From assembly GCA_037130755.1 (NCBI GenBank), contig JBAXSI010000005.1, positions 1 to 64,000 on the forward strand: DNA of 64,000 nucleotides. The letters are read 5' to 3'. Position numbers and translations under genes: made by a program. A model generated the notes under the pieces. It ran no database searches, was not told the origin of the DNA, and worked only from the letters and a program-made list of their open reading frames with translations. Of this stretch, positions 1 through 11,339 are shown one piece after another (positions within the stretch are counted from its first letter, which is position 1; the number at the start of each line of letters is the position of its first letter). The stretch comes from UBA10649 sp037130755 (GTDB taxonomy: Bacteria; Actinomycetota; Actinomycetes; S36-B12).

Positions 1-39
1 CTGCCGGCCCTTCGACAGGATCTCGGGGGATGCGGTCAT
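1..39 (-). CDS. Partial leftward gene, N-terminus only (13 residues)
   Basis: Only the first 13 codons are inside the window, reading MTASPEILSKGRQ from an ATG whose first base is 39. A good ribosome-binding site (GAAGGAGA, reverse strand) lies just upstream, and the palindrome at 59-84 sits where its promoter would be. This is too little to assign a function. Operators of this shape often control lipid or desaturase genes under TetR-type regulators in actinobacteria, but that is only a guess. Confidence 0.6.
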   Translation of the reverse strand, partial: MTASPEILSKGRQ

Positions 40-58
40 GGGTCTCCTTCACGATGTG

Positions 59-84
59 CGTAACCTACGCCTCCGTAGGTTACG
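59..84. promoter_or_regulatory. Perfect 11-base inverted repeat, TetR-type operator candidate
   Basis: Arms CGTAACCTACG (59-69) and CGTAGGTTACG (74-84) are exact reverse complements around CCTC. A further half-site, CCGTAGGTA, follows at 88-96. The element lies 20 bases before the start of the leftward gene and about 135 bases before the rightward hydrolase. The size and spacer suit a TetR-family dimer; the regulator is not in this window. Confidence 0.6.
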
Positions 85-219
85 GGACCGTAGGTACTCC
101 GGTCAACCCATCCGACGAGAGTTCACCCGCTCGTCACCCGCGCACGGACGGCAGTCCGCCTGGCCGTCAGATCCGTTGACACGCTGACTCGCCTACGGCT
201 CTGCCATCATCGAGATGCC

Positions 220-1140
220 ATGCGTGCCGTCCTCACGGCGTTCCTCGCCATAGTCGCAGCGAGTGTGCCCGCCCCCGTTTCGGCTGCCGAGCAGCCCCTC
301 GCTGGCGCGATGGTTCGGCTCGACATGACAACCGTCGACACGGCCTGCGGCCCGCAGTCGATGGCCCGCGTGGGCGCGGCGACGCAGGTCCCCTTGCTGC
401 TGCTCAACGGCACCGGCTCACCTGCCTCCGAATGGGACCCGTCCCTGCTCGCCAGCCTGGCGCGCACGCGCGAGGTCATCGTGTGGGACTACCCCGGACT
501 TGGCACGTCGACTCCGCTTCGTGACGTCACCTTCGACGCCCTTGCCGACTGCGCCGCATCGCTCGTCGTTGCGTCGGGCGCGCCGAAGGTGGACGTACTG
601 GGCTGGTCGATGGGCGGTTTCGTTGCGCAGCGCCTTGCCGTCAGGCATCGCGACGTCGTGCGCCGTCTGGTGCTGGTGGGCACCAACCCCGGCGGCCCCC
701 GCACCGTACTCGGACCGGATTGGGTGCAGGTAGAAGACTCCGATCCGGATGCGTCGCTGAACGACTATGTGCGCACCAACTACCCGCCCGGACACCGCGA
801 TCGCGGCTGGGCCTTCATCGCTCGGCTTGACCAGGCGGTGTCATCCGGGTGCTATCGCGAGACGACCGTGCCGGCGGGGGTGTACGACCAGATGGTGGCG
901 GCCGAGGGTCCATGGCTGGCGTCGTCGACCAACGCGCGCCAACTGATGAGTCTGCGCCTTCCCGCGCTGGTCATGGTCGGGGTTGATGACGTCATCACTC
1001 CGGCAGGGAACTCAGAGCGCATCGCCGCCGTGATCCCTGGCGCACGCCTGGTGCGAGTGCCGCACGCCGGGCATTCGGTGCTCTTCTCATTCCCCGTGCG
1101 CACCGCCCGCTCAATAGCCGCGTTCCTCTCGGCGACCTGA
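220..1140 (+). CDS. Secreted alpha/beta-hydrolase
   Basis: 306 residues. An N-terminal signal peptide (about residues 1-22, ending VSAAE) predicts export. The hydrolase core shows the strand and oxyanion region LLLLNGTG (59-66), the nucleophile elbow GWSMGG with Ser130, an acid in GVDD (Asp256 or Asp257) and the C-terminal His285 in PHAGH. Serine hydrolases of this kind cleave esters, amides or lactones; the substrate cannot be read from sequence. The gene is monocistronic, between a regulatory region and tRNA-Gln. A TTGACA element lies at 176-181 but I see no matching -10. An ATG at 215 is out of frame, so 220 is the start. Confidence 0.85.
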   Translation: MRAVLTAFLAIVAASVPAPVSAAEQPLAGAMVRLDMTTVDTACGPQSMARVGAATQVPLLLLNGTGSPASEWDPSLLASLARTREVIVWDYPGLGTSTPLRDVTFDALADCAASLVVASGAPKVDVLGWSMGGFVAQRLAVRHRDVVRRLVLVGTNPGGPRTVLGPDWVQVEDSDPDASLNDYVRTNYPPGHRDRGWAFIARLDQAVSSGCYRETTVPAGVYDQMVAAEGPWLASSTNARQLMSLRLPALVMVGVDDVITPAGNSERIAAVIPGARLVRVPHAGHSVLFSFPVRTARSIAAFLSAT

Positions 1141-1225
1141 GGCGGGCAAACACATCCTTCCCTGGGGCATTGGTGGGGCGGTCGGAGGGCAGGTGGGAGT
1201 ATTCAGCCGCGATTCCCTCACACAT

Positions 1226-1296
1226 TCCCGGGTCGTCTAGCGGCAGGACAGCGGACTTTGAATCCGTCAACGAAGGTTCGATTCCTTCCCCGGGAG
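1226..1296 (+). tRNA. tRNA-Gln (anticodon TTG)
   Basis: A full cloverleaf: acceptor TCCCGGG (1226-1232) pairs with CCCGGGA (1289-1295), discriminator G1296. The anticodon loop is CTTTGAA between GCGGA and TCCGT, giving anticodon TTG for Gln. The T-arm is GAAGG-TTCGATT-CCTTC (1272-1288). CCA is not encoded. Length 71 bases. Confidence 0.95.
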
Positions 1297-1393
1297 CTCT
1301 GCAGTTCGGCTGCCAGTCCCGACCGGGTTCCGGCGGGCACTGGGTCCAACGCCATGACGCGCGACGGGGCCGGTGCGGTGCGCGGCGAGCGCT

Positions 1394-1408
1394 CGGCGCC
1401 AGGCGCCG
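1394..1408. repeat. Short GC-rich inverted repeat between tRNA-Gln and glmU
   Basis: CGGCGCC (1394-1400) and GGCGCCG (1402-1408) are exact reverse complements around one base. There is no T-run, so a terminator for the tRNA is only possible. The rest of 1297-1460 shows no recognisable element. Confidence 0.3.
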
Positions 1409-1442
1409 ACCCCCACTGAGTTCATCCACCGGCCATGCGCCG

Positions 1443-1472
1443 TGGACTCCCTCCTGCGGCGATAGATAGGGT
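1443..1472 (+). promoter_or_regulatory. Candidate glmU promoter
   Basis: TGGACT (1443-1448) and TAGGGT (1467-1472) are separated by 18 bases, a reasonable -35/-10 pair. Transcription from about 1479 would leave a leader of about 87 bases before the GTG of glmU. Confidence 0.4.
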
Positions 1473-1565
1473 GAAGGCGCCTTCCCCGAGGCCAACGCCG
1501 CCAGCAGTGGCCTCAGAAGCCGGCCGTAGCAGGAGCAGTCCTGCCCGACCCGATGAGGACCAGAT

Positions 1566-3047
1566 GTGACCAGCAGTCGTCCGTCGGTGGTCGTGATCCT
1601 CGCCGCCGGTGAGGGCAAGCGGATGAAGTCCGCGACGCCCAAGGTCCTCCATGCCGTAGCCGGCCGTTCGCTCCTGGGCCATGTGATCGAAGCGGCGTCC
1701 GCGGTGGAGCCCCAGAATCTCGTTGTGGTCGTCGGGCACGGGCGCGAGCAGGTGGTCGCCCATGTAGCGGAGATCGCCCCTTGGGCGCTGACCGTCGTGC
1801 AGGCACAGCAGAACGGCACCGGCCACGCCGTCCGCGTCGCTCTGGACTACTTGGCCGCCCGCGACATCGTCCTGACCGACGGCCCGGTCGTCGTCCTGAC
1901 CGGCGACACCCCGCTGCTCACCGGCGATACCCTCGCCGCCCTGCTGCTCGAGCACGGCAACGCCGCCTCCGCCGCAACCGTCCTGACCGCCCGCCTCGAT
2001 GACCCGTCGGGATACGGCAGGGTCGTCCGGGACCCGGCAGGTGGCGTGTCCGCCATCGTCGAGGACAAGGACTGCGACGACGAACAGCGGCGCATCGACG
2101 AAATCAACTCAGGGATGTACGCCTTCCACGGGGAGTTGCTGTCGGCTGCCCTGGCGAGAATCACGACGGACAACGCCCAAGGCGAGGAGTACCTCACCGA
2201 TGTCGTCGGCCTCCTGCGCTCCGACGGCAATGCGGTCGCCGCCTGTCTCGTGGCCGACCCCACGGAGATCCTCGGTGTCAACGACCGGGTTCAGCTCGCC
2301 GAGGCTGCGGCGCTCATGCGCGACCGCATCAACATCCGATGGATGCGCGAGGGCGTCTCGATGCTCGATCCGTCCTCGACGTGGCTCGACGTCGACGTCG
2401 ACCTCGAGCCTGACGTCGTCCTTCGGCCGCAGGTCACGATGCGCGGTCCGACGTCGGTCGCGGCGGGAGCCGTCATCGGGCCAGGGACCACGCTGACGGC
2501 CTGCGAGGTCGGGTCCGGGGCCGAGGTCGTGCACACGTGGGCCGAGCTCGCCGTCATCGGCGAGGGCGCGAAGGTCGGCCCCTTCACGTTCCTGCGTCCG
2601 GGCACGGTCCTCGGGACCGGAGCGAAGGCGGGCGCGTACGTGGAGATCAAGAACTCCTCGATCGGAGATGGCGCGAAGGTCCCGCACCTGTCGTACGTCG
2701 GCGACGCCGAGGTCGGCGAGGGCACGAACATCGGTGCCGCGACGATCTTCGTGAACTACGACGGAGTCGAGAAGCACCGCACGGTCGTCGGCAGCCACGT
2801 ACGCATCGGCAGCGACACGATGCTGGTCGCGCCGGTCAACATCGGCGACGGCGCCTACACCGCGGCCGGCTCGGTCATCACTGACGACGTTCCGCCCGGT
2901 GCGATGGCCGTGGGCCGTGCCCGCCAGCGCAATGTCGAGGGCTGGGTCGAACGACGTCGGGCCGGCTCCGCTGCGGCCGACGCCGCGGCGCGCGCCAAGG
3001 ACGCCCAGTCCCCACAAGTGTCCGCCGATCCGTCCCAACCAGCGTAG
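1566..3047 (+). CDS. glmU: Bifunctional UDP-GlcNAc pyrophosphorylase / glucosamine-1-phosphate acetyltransferase
   Basis: 493 residues, close to the usual length of about 460-495. GlmU makes UDP-N-acetylglucosamine for peptidoglycan in two cytoplasmic steps: acetylation of GlcN-1-P and uridylylation of GlcNAc-1-P. The N-terminal nucleotidyltransferase carries LAAGEGKRMK (12-21), QNGTGHAV (about 82-89) and GDTPL (about 112-116). The C-terminal half is a left-handed beta-helix of hexapeptide repeats with catalytic His374 in KVPHLSYVGD and the NIGAATIFVNYDG segment. The start is GTG with GAGGA upstream. It is followed 8 bases later by prs, a common actinobacterial pairing of two nucleotide-sugar precursor genes. 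Confidence 0.97.
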   Translation: MTSSRPSVVVILAAGEGKRMKSATPKVLHAVAGRSLLGHVIEAASAVEPQNLVVVVGHGREQVVAHVAEIAPWALTVVQAQQNGTGHAVRVALDYLAARDIVLTDGPVVVLTGDTPLLTGDTLAALLLEHGNAASAATVLTARLDDPSGYGRVVRDPAGGVSAIVEDKDCDDEQRRIDEINSGMYAFHGELLSAALARITTDNAQGEEYLTDVVGLLRSDGNAVAACLVADPTEILGVNDRVQLAEAAALMRDRINIRWMREGVSMLDPSSTWLDVDVDLEPDVVLRPQVTMRGPTSVAAGAVIGPGTTLTACEVGSGAEVVHTWAELAVIGEGAKVGPFTFLRPGTVLGTGAKAGAYVEIKNSSIGDGAKVPHLSYVGDAEVGEGTNIGAATIFVNYDGVEKHRTVVGSHVRIGSDTMLVAPVNIGDGAYTAAGSVITDDVPPGAMAVGRARQRNVEGWVERRRAGSAAADAAARAKDAQSPQVSADPSQPA

Positions 3048-3055
3048 GAGCCTCG

Positions 3056-4087
3056 GTGTCAGACGTCCTCATCCCGAACCAGAAGCGGTTGATCCTGCTC
3101 GCCGGGCGCTCCTACCCCGAGCTTGCGCAGGAGGTGGCGAGCGACCTCGGCGTCCCGTTGTCACCGACGCTTGCCTACGACTTCGCCAACGGCGAGATCT
3201 TCGTGCGCTTCCAGGAGTCGGTGCGCGGCTGCGACGCGTTCGTGCTGCAGAGCCACACCGAGCCGATCAACAAGTGGATCATGGAGCAGCTGATCATGAT
3301 CGACGCGCTGAAGCGCGCGTCGGCCAAGCGCATCACGGTGATCGTGCCGTTCTACGGCTATGCGCGTCAGGACAAGAAGCACCGCGGCCGCGAGCCCATC
3401 TCGGCGCGACTGATCGCCGACCTGTTCAAGACCGCAGGGGCCGACCGCCTGATGACGGTCGACCTGCACACGTCCCAGATCCAGGGCTTCTTCGACGGGC
3501 CGGTTGACCACCTGTTCGCGATGCCGCTGCTGGCCAATCACCTGGCGGCCAAGCTCCCGCGCGGCAAGATCACCGTGGTGTCGCCGGACGCCGGCCGGGT
3601 TCGCGTGGCAGAGCGCTGGACCGACATGCTCGGGGCACCGCTGGCCATCATCCACAAGCGCCGCGATCCCGACGTCCCCAACCAGGTGCGCGTGTTCGAG
3701 GTCGTCGGCGATGTTCGCGATCGCGTCTGCATCCTCGTCGACGACATGATCGACACGGGTGGCACGATCGTGAAGGCGGCCGAGACGCTCTTCGAGAACG
3801 GTGCTGCCGACGTCGTGGTCGCTGCCACTCACGCCATTCTGAGCGACCCGGCGCGCGAGCGGCTGCAGAACTCGCAGATCTCCGAGGTCATCGTCACCAA
3901 CACGCTGCCGATTCCGGCAGAGAAGCAGTTCGACAAGCTGACAGTGCTGTCGATCGCGCCGATCCTCGCCAAGGCCATCACCGAGGTGTTCACCGACGGC
4001 TCCGTGACGAGCATGTTCGAGGATGCCGGCGGGCAGGCCAGCCTCTTCGAGGTCCGGGCGACGATCCCCGAGAGCTCCTCCCACTAG
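3056..4087 (+). CDS. prs: Ribose-phosphate pyrophosphokinase (PRPP synthetase)
   Basis: 343 residues. It converts ribose-5-phosphate and ATP to PRPP, the precursor of nucleotides, histidine, tryptophan and NAD. Visible family features are the N-terminal GRSYPELAQEVA, the DFANGEIFVRF segment, the flexible-loop region YGYARQDKKHRGREPI, DLHTSQIQGFF, and the PRPP-binding loop ILVDDMIDTGGT (226-237). The start is GTG at 3056 with AGGAG at 3046-3050. It is co-transcribed with glmU. A Prs of this length is normal for actinobacteria. Confidence 0.97.
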   Translation: MSDVLIPNQKRLILLAGRSYPELAQEVASDLGVPLSPTLAYDFANGEIFVRFQESVRGCDAFVLQSHTEPINKWIMEQLIMIDALKRASAKRITVIVPFYGYARQDKKHRGREPISARLIADLFKTAGADRLMTVDLHTSQIQGFFDGPVDHLFAMPLLANHLAAKLPRGKITVVSPDAGRVRVAERWTDMLGAPLAIIHKRRDPDVPNQVRVFEVVGDVRDRVCILVDDMIDTGGTIVKAAETLFENGAADVVVAATHAILSDPARERLQNSQISEVIVTNTLPIPAEKQFDKLTVLSIAPILAKAITEVFTDGSVTSMFEDAGGQASLFEVRATIPESSSH

Positions 4088-4140
4088 AAGTCCGTCAGGC
4101 GGGCAGTATCACCAGCGGCGGATTCTGTGCGGAGAAACCC

Positions 4141-4170
4141 TTGACTTCTAATAATTAGAACTCTAATAAT
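4141..4170 (+). promoter_or_regulatory. Promoter with a MarR-type operator in the spacer
   Basis: TTGACT (4141-4146) and TAATAAT (4164-4170) are separated by exactly 17 bases. The spacer contains the palindrome TTCTAATAATTAGAA (4146-4160), with a second half-copy CTCTAATAATTTG at 4161-4173. A MarR regulator is the second gene downstream, so autorepression by blocking RNA polymerase is the natural reading. The AT-rich element stands out in a region of about 67 percent GC. Confidence 0.75.
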
Positions 4171-4204
4171 TTGTCCACGGATCCACTCGGCTACGGAGGA
4201 CACC

Positions 4205-4477
4205 ATGATCACTCTCGAAGTGCGGCAGTCGGTCGCGGATTTCGACAGTTGGAAGTCGGCTTTCGACGGGCACGCTGATTCGCGCAAGAGCCACGGGGCG
4301 ACGAAGGATCGCGTCTTCCGCGACGGAAACGACGTCCTGGTCTTGATCGACTTCCCGGACGAGGGGCTCGCCCAGCAGTTCCTGACCGCCTCCTCGCTGG
4401 CCCAGGCCACGGAGAAGGGCGGCGTCCTGGCTCGGGAGATCCGTCTCCTCAGCGAGGTCGAAGCGGAGAACTTCTGA
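4205..4477 (+). CDS. Small dimeric alpha/beta-barrel protein (monooxygenase/cyclase-like)
   Basis: 90 residues. The pattern ITLEVRQSVADFDSWKSAFD, then a charged RKSHGATKDRVFRDGND, then a hydrophobic strand VLVLIDF and helix EGLAQQFL, matches short ferredoxin-like proteins of the antibiotic-biosynthesis monooxygenase / dimeric barrel type. These bind small hydrophobic or aromatic ligands; the actual reaction is not readable. The start is ATG with GGAGGA at 4196-4201. It is the first gene of a two-gene operon with the MarR regulator 14 bases downstream, so it is probably induced by the ligand of that regulator. Confidence 0.7.
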   Translation: MITLEVRQSVADFDSWKSAFDGHADSRKSHGATKDRVFRDGNDVLVLIDFPDEGLAQQFLTASSLAQATEKGGVLAREIRLLSEVEAENF

Positions 4478-4491
4478 GTAGGGTTCGGGGT

Positions 4492-5046
4492 ATGTCGACG
4501 AGGGGCTCCGGTAAGAGGGGCCCCTCATCGCATGCCGAGGAGACTGCCTTCGAGCGGGAGTTCCCGGGTGCCAGCGAATCCGCCAACCAGTCCGTGATCG
4601 CGTTGATCCGAGCGTCGGAGGCCGTCGTCGCGGTGACCAACAAGGCCATGCGCCGCCATGGACTGTCGGCGGCGGGGCGACAGGCCCTGGCCATCCTGGA
4701 GGGGGCGCATCAGCCGCTGTCCCCGACCACGATCTCCGAGCGCCTCGTCGTCACCACGGCTTCGACGACCTCCCTCCTCGACACCCTTGAGAAGCGCGGC
4801 TTGATCACGCGAGTTCCCGACCCTGAGGACCGTCGCAAGCAGATGGTGACGATCACCGCCGAGGGACAGCGCAGCGTCGACGAGTTCCTCCCTGAGATCG
4901 TGGCCCTCCAGGCTGCGGTCATGTCGGCGATCGGCGAGCCGGAGCGCACCCGTCTGGTGAAGACGCTGCTCGCCGTTCGTGAGGGCGCGGCCTCCGTCGA
5001 CCTCGACGAGGTGGTGGGCTCAGCCCCGCGGCGGGGACCCCACTGA
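4492..5046 (+). CDS. MarR family transcriptional regulator
   Basis: 184 residues. The winged helix-turn-helix runs from about 58 to 122: LSAAGRQALAILEGA, then the recognition region LSPTTISERLVVTTASTTSLLDTLEKRGLI, then the wing RVPDPEDRRKQMVTIT with the family DRR signature. The first 35 residues are a charged extension. MarR proteins repress efflux or catabolic genes and release DNA on binding small aromatic ligands. The operator at 4146-4160 in its own operon promoter supports autorepression. The ligand is not known. Confidence 0.9.
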   Translation: MSTRGSGKRGPSSHAEETAFEREFPGASESANQSVIALIRASEAVVAVTNKAMRRHGLSAAGRQALAILEGAHQPLSPTTISERLVVTTASTTSLLDTLEKRGLITRVPDPEDRRKQMVTITAEGQRSVDEFLPEIVALQAAVMSAIGEPERTRLVKTLLAVREGAASVDLDEVVGSAPRRGPH

Positions 5047-5178
5047 ACAGCAGGTAGACTTCCGTCATCCTCGGCGAGGGTGAACGGCCTGGGCAGTCGA
5101 CAGGCTGGCACCGTGATCGACGTGGTCGGCGCCCGCCGGCGTTGCCGAGGTGACCGACGATGACCGAGGAGTCTTGAA
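5047..5178 (+). promoter_or_regulatory. rplY promoter and leader
   Basis: A -10-like TAGACT at 5055-5060 would start transcription near 5067 and give a leader of about 110 bases. The leader opens with the small hairpin CCTCG-G-CGAGG (5069-5079). There is no clear -35. A ribosomal-protein leader of this length could carry autogenous control, but no known L25 element was recognised. Confidence 0.35.
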
Positions 5179-5745
5179 GTGACCACCGTTGCACTCAACG
5201 CCGTTTCCCGCAGCGACTTCGGCAAGGGCGCGGCCCGCCGGATCCGCCGCGAGGGGAACATCCCCGCCGTGATCTACGGCTCGGGCTCCGATCTGGTGCA
5301 CTGCGCAATCCCGACCCACGACCTCGATCTCGCGCTGCGCAAGCCGCGCGTCGTCCTCTCGATCACGGTCGATGGCTCCACGCTCCTGGTCAAGCCCCGC
5401 GACATCCAGCGCGACCCGGTCAAGCGCAGCCTCGACCACGTCGACCTCGTGATCATCAGCAAGGACGAGGCTCGCGAGCGCTCCGAGATGGCCGACGCCA
5501 TCAAGGCCGCGACCGCCGCAGCCGAGGAGGCCGGCATGGACGCCGCCTCCGCCGTGCAGGCGCTCGAAGAGGCTGTCGCTGCTGGCGAGAACCCCGAAGA
5601 GGCCGCGAAGCACGCCGTCGCCGACGCCGAGCACAAGGCCGAGGAGTACGCCGAGGCTGCACAGCACGAGGCTGACGTCGAGGCTGCGGAGGCCGCCGAG
5701 GGCGCCGAAAGCGCACCCGTCGAGGCTGCTCCCGCCGCGGAGTAG
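5179..5745 (+). CDS. rplY: Large ribosomal subunit protein bL25, CTC form with acidic tail
   Basis: 188 residues. The N-terminal half (1-95) is the 5S-rRNA-binding L25 domain: RSDFGKGAARRIRREGNIPAVIYG, then SITVDGSTLLVKPRDIQRDPVKRSLDHVDL. From about residue 97 to the end the protein is almost entirely Ala, Glu and Asp, far more biased than the usual TL5/CTC beta domain. It binds 5S rRNA in the central protuberance; the longer CTC form is linked to stress in other bacteria. GTG start with GAGGAG at 5166-5171. pth follows after 9 bases, a conserved pairing. Confidence 0.93.
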   Translation: MTTVALNAVSRSDFGKGAARRIRREGNIPAVIYGSGSDLVHCAIPTHDLDLALRKPRVVLSITVDGSTLLVKPRDIQRDPVKRSLDHVDLVIISKDEARERSEMADAIKAATAAAEEAGMDAASAVQALEEAVAAGENPEEAAKHAVADAEHKAEEYAEAAQHEADVEAAEAAEGAESAPVEAAPAAE

Positions 5746-5754
5746 CGCCCTCCG

Positions 5755-6348
5755 TTGTCCCATCCGTGGCTGGTCGTCGGCCTCGGCAATCCTGGCCCTG
5801 AGTATGCGGCCACGCGCCACAACGTCGGTGCGATGGTCGTCGATCAGCTCGCCGAATCCGTCGGCGCCAGGTTGGCTCGGCACAAGCAGGCGCATGCGCA
5901 GGCGGCCGAGACCAAGCTCGGTGTCCCAGGCTCGGTCGTCCCGGTGGTGCTGGTCGAGCCGATGACCTACATGAACGAATCCGGTGGTCCGGTCAAGGCG
6001 GCGATGTCGTACTACGGCGTCGAAGCCGACCGGCTCGTGGTGGTCCACGACGAGCTCGACATCGACTTCGCGACCCTACGGGTGAAGTTCGGTGGCGGCG
6101 ACAACGGCCACAACGGGCTCAAGAGCATCCGCAAGGCCATCGGCACGGGGGACTTCTACCGGGTTCGCGTCGGCATCGGCCGGCCGCCGGGTCGGCAGGA
6201 TCCCGCCGAGTTCGTCCTCAAGCTCTTCGGGTCGACCGAGCGCAAGGAACTTCCCGACCTGCTCGCCCGTGGCGCGGACGCTGTTGAGGCGCTCGTGCTC
6301 GATGGGCTTGAATCGACGCAGAACCGCTTCAACGCCACTCCCGCTTGA
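5755..6348 (+). CDS. pth: Peptidyl-tRNA hydrolase
   Basis: 197 residues. It recycles peptidyl-tRNA released from stalled ribosomes. Motifs: VGLGNPGPEYAATRHNVG with catalytic His22, EPMTYMNESGG, VVVHDELDIDF and GGGDNGHNGLKSI. The reading frame has no ATG or GTG near the family N-terminus, so the TTG at 5755 is taken as start; GGAG lies 12 bases upstream and coupling to rplY is likely. Confidence 0.95.
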   Translation: MSHPWLVVGLGNPGPEYAATRHNVGAMVVDQLAESVGARLARHKQAHAQAAETKLGVPGSVVPVVLVEPMTYMNESGGPVKAAMSYYGVEADRLVVVHDELDIDFATLRVKFGGGDNGHNGLKSIRKAIGTGDFYRVRVGIGRPPGRQDPAEFVLKLFGSTERKELPDLLARGADAVEALVLDGLESTQNRFNATPA

Positions 6349-6379
6349 CCCACCGCCGACATCCAGGAGAAGGGCCGTC

Positions 6380-7182
6380 ATGACGAGCGACGCAGAACTG
6401 TCCAGGGATGTGGCGCGCAGGGCCGGTGCCCTGCTGCTCGACCTGAGGGAGTCGTTCGGCTCGGTGACCGACAAGGACTCCGCGAACGCCCTGCGCAAGC
6501 AGGCTGATCGCGCCTCGCATGAGTTCATCGTGGCCGAGCTCGCCGCGGCCCGCCCGGACGACGCGATCCTCAGCGAGGAGGGCAAGGACAACGACGACCG
6601 CCTGTTCGCCGAGCGCGTGTGGATCGTCGACCCTCTCGACGGGACCTACGAGTACGGGCAGGGTCGCGCCGACTTCGCGGTGCACATCGCGCTGTGGCAC
6701 GCCAGCCGCCAGGAGCTCTCGGCCACCACCGTCGACCTGCCGGCCCAGGGGCTGACCCGCTCGGTGCTCGACGATGTCAGCGCGCCGCCGGGCCTGCCGA
6801 CGGACCGCCCGATCCGGGTCGTGGCATCGCGCAGCCGCCCGCCGGCCACGCTGCAGGCCACCGTCGACCTGCTCTCACGGCGGCTTTCCGGACTCGGCAT
6901 CACGGACAAGGGCGTGGAGATCGTCGACGTCGGCTCCGTCGGCGCGAAGGTCAACGAGTTGATCAGCGGCCGGGCCGAGGCCTACGTGCACGACACCGGC
7001 TTCTACGAGTGGGACGTTGCAGCGCCCTACGGCGTGGCCATGCACTACGGCTTCGTGCCCTCGCACCTCGACGGCCGCGCGGTGCTGTTCAACCTGATGC
7101 CCCCGTACGTCACCGACCTGATGGTCAGCCATCCGGCGCTGGTCGACCACCTGCGCGACGCCCTCCAGGAGGCAGCGCGCTA

Positions 7183-7183
<1 letters not shown>
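6380..7183 (+). CDS. CysQ-like inositol monophosphatase family phosphatase
   Basis: 267 residues. Mg-dependent phosphatase fold with SEEG (65-68), the metal site DPLDGT (84-89) and W211-D212 in EWDVAAP. The overall form is closest to CysQ, which removes the 3'-phosphate of PAP(S) and inositol phosphates and so supports sulfate assimilation. A GGAGAAGG ribosome site precedes the ATG at 6380; the open frame extends further upstream but only as a shadow of pth. Its stop overlaps the start of mfd by one base, so the two are translationally coupled. Confidence 0.85.
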
Positions 7184-10721
<3,538 letters not shown>

Positions 10722-10722
<1 letters not shown>

Positions 10723-11339
10723 TGACCAAGGTCAGCCACCGTCGAAGTGCCGTTGCGGCCGCCGTGCTCGCCGTGGGAGTTCTGCTCGCCGGCTGCTCGA
10801 CGTCGGCCCCGCAGGCAGGTGCCGCCGCAACGCTCGGCGACACCCGAATCACCGAGACGCAGCTCACCGACCAGGTGCACGCGATCCTCGAGGCGCAGCG
10901 CCAGCCGGTCGACACCGCGAACGCTGAGCTCACCTCGCAGGCGCTCTCCCGCATGATCACGATCGAGTTGGTCAACACCCTCGCCAAGCAGAACGGCGTC
11001 GTCATCACGCAGGGCGACATCGACCAGCGCCTCACGCAGTTCGACTCGCAGGCCGGTGGCCGCGACCAGGTGCTCAAGGTCTTCGCTGAGCAGGGCGTGG
11101 CCCCGAGCCAGATCGAGGACGTCATCCGACTGGATCTGCAGGCCCAGGCACTCGGGGTCAAGCTCGATCCCCACGGCTCGGCCGAGCAGCAGGGTGCTGC
11201 CGTCGTCAACGCCGTCACCAAGCTCAGCAACGACCTGAACGTCACCACGAGCCCGCGCTTCGGCACCTGGGACGCGGTGGCGCTGAAGATCGCTCCGGGG
11301 GGCAGCGACTTGACCGCCCCGCCTGCGCTGGCTCAGTGA
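10722..11339 (+). CDS. SurA N-terminal-domain-like lipoprotein
   Basis: 205 residues. It begins with a lipoprotein signal: basic KVSHRRS, hydrophobic VAAAVLAVGVLLAG and lipobox Cys25. The rest resembles the peptidyl-prolyl isomerase chaperone N-domain: an outer strand AATLGDTRITETQLTDQV, then helices with SRMITIELVNTLAKQNGVVITQGDIDQRL. No parvulin catalytic domain follows, so it is probably a holdase-type chaperone outside the membrane. The ATG overlaps the mfd stop by one base and the stop overlaps mazG by four. The same order occurs in many actinobacteria. Confidence 0.8.

Noticed and set aside
4205..5046. Considered as a toxin-antitoxin pair because of its small size and self-regulation
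   Set aside because: The first gene has a ligand-binding barrel pattern and the second is a standard MarR regulator; nothing suggests toxicity.
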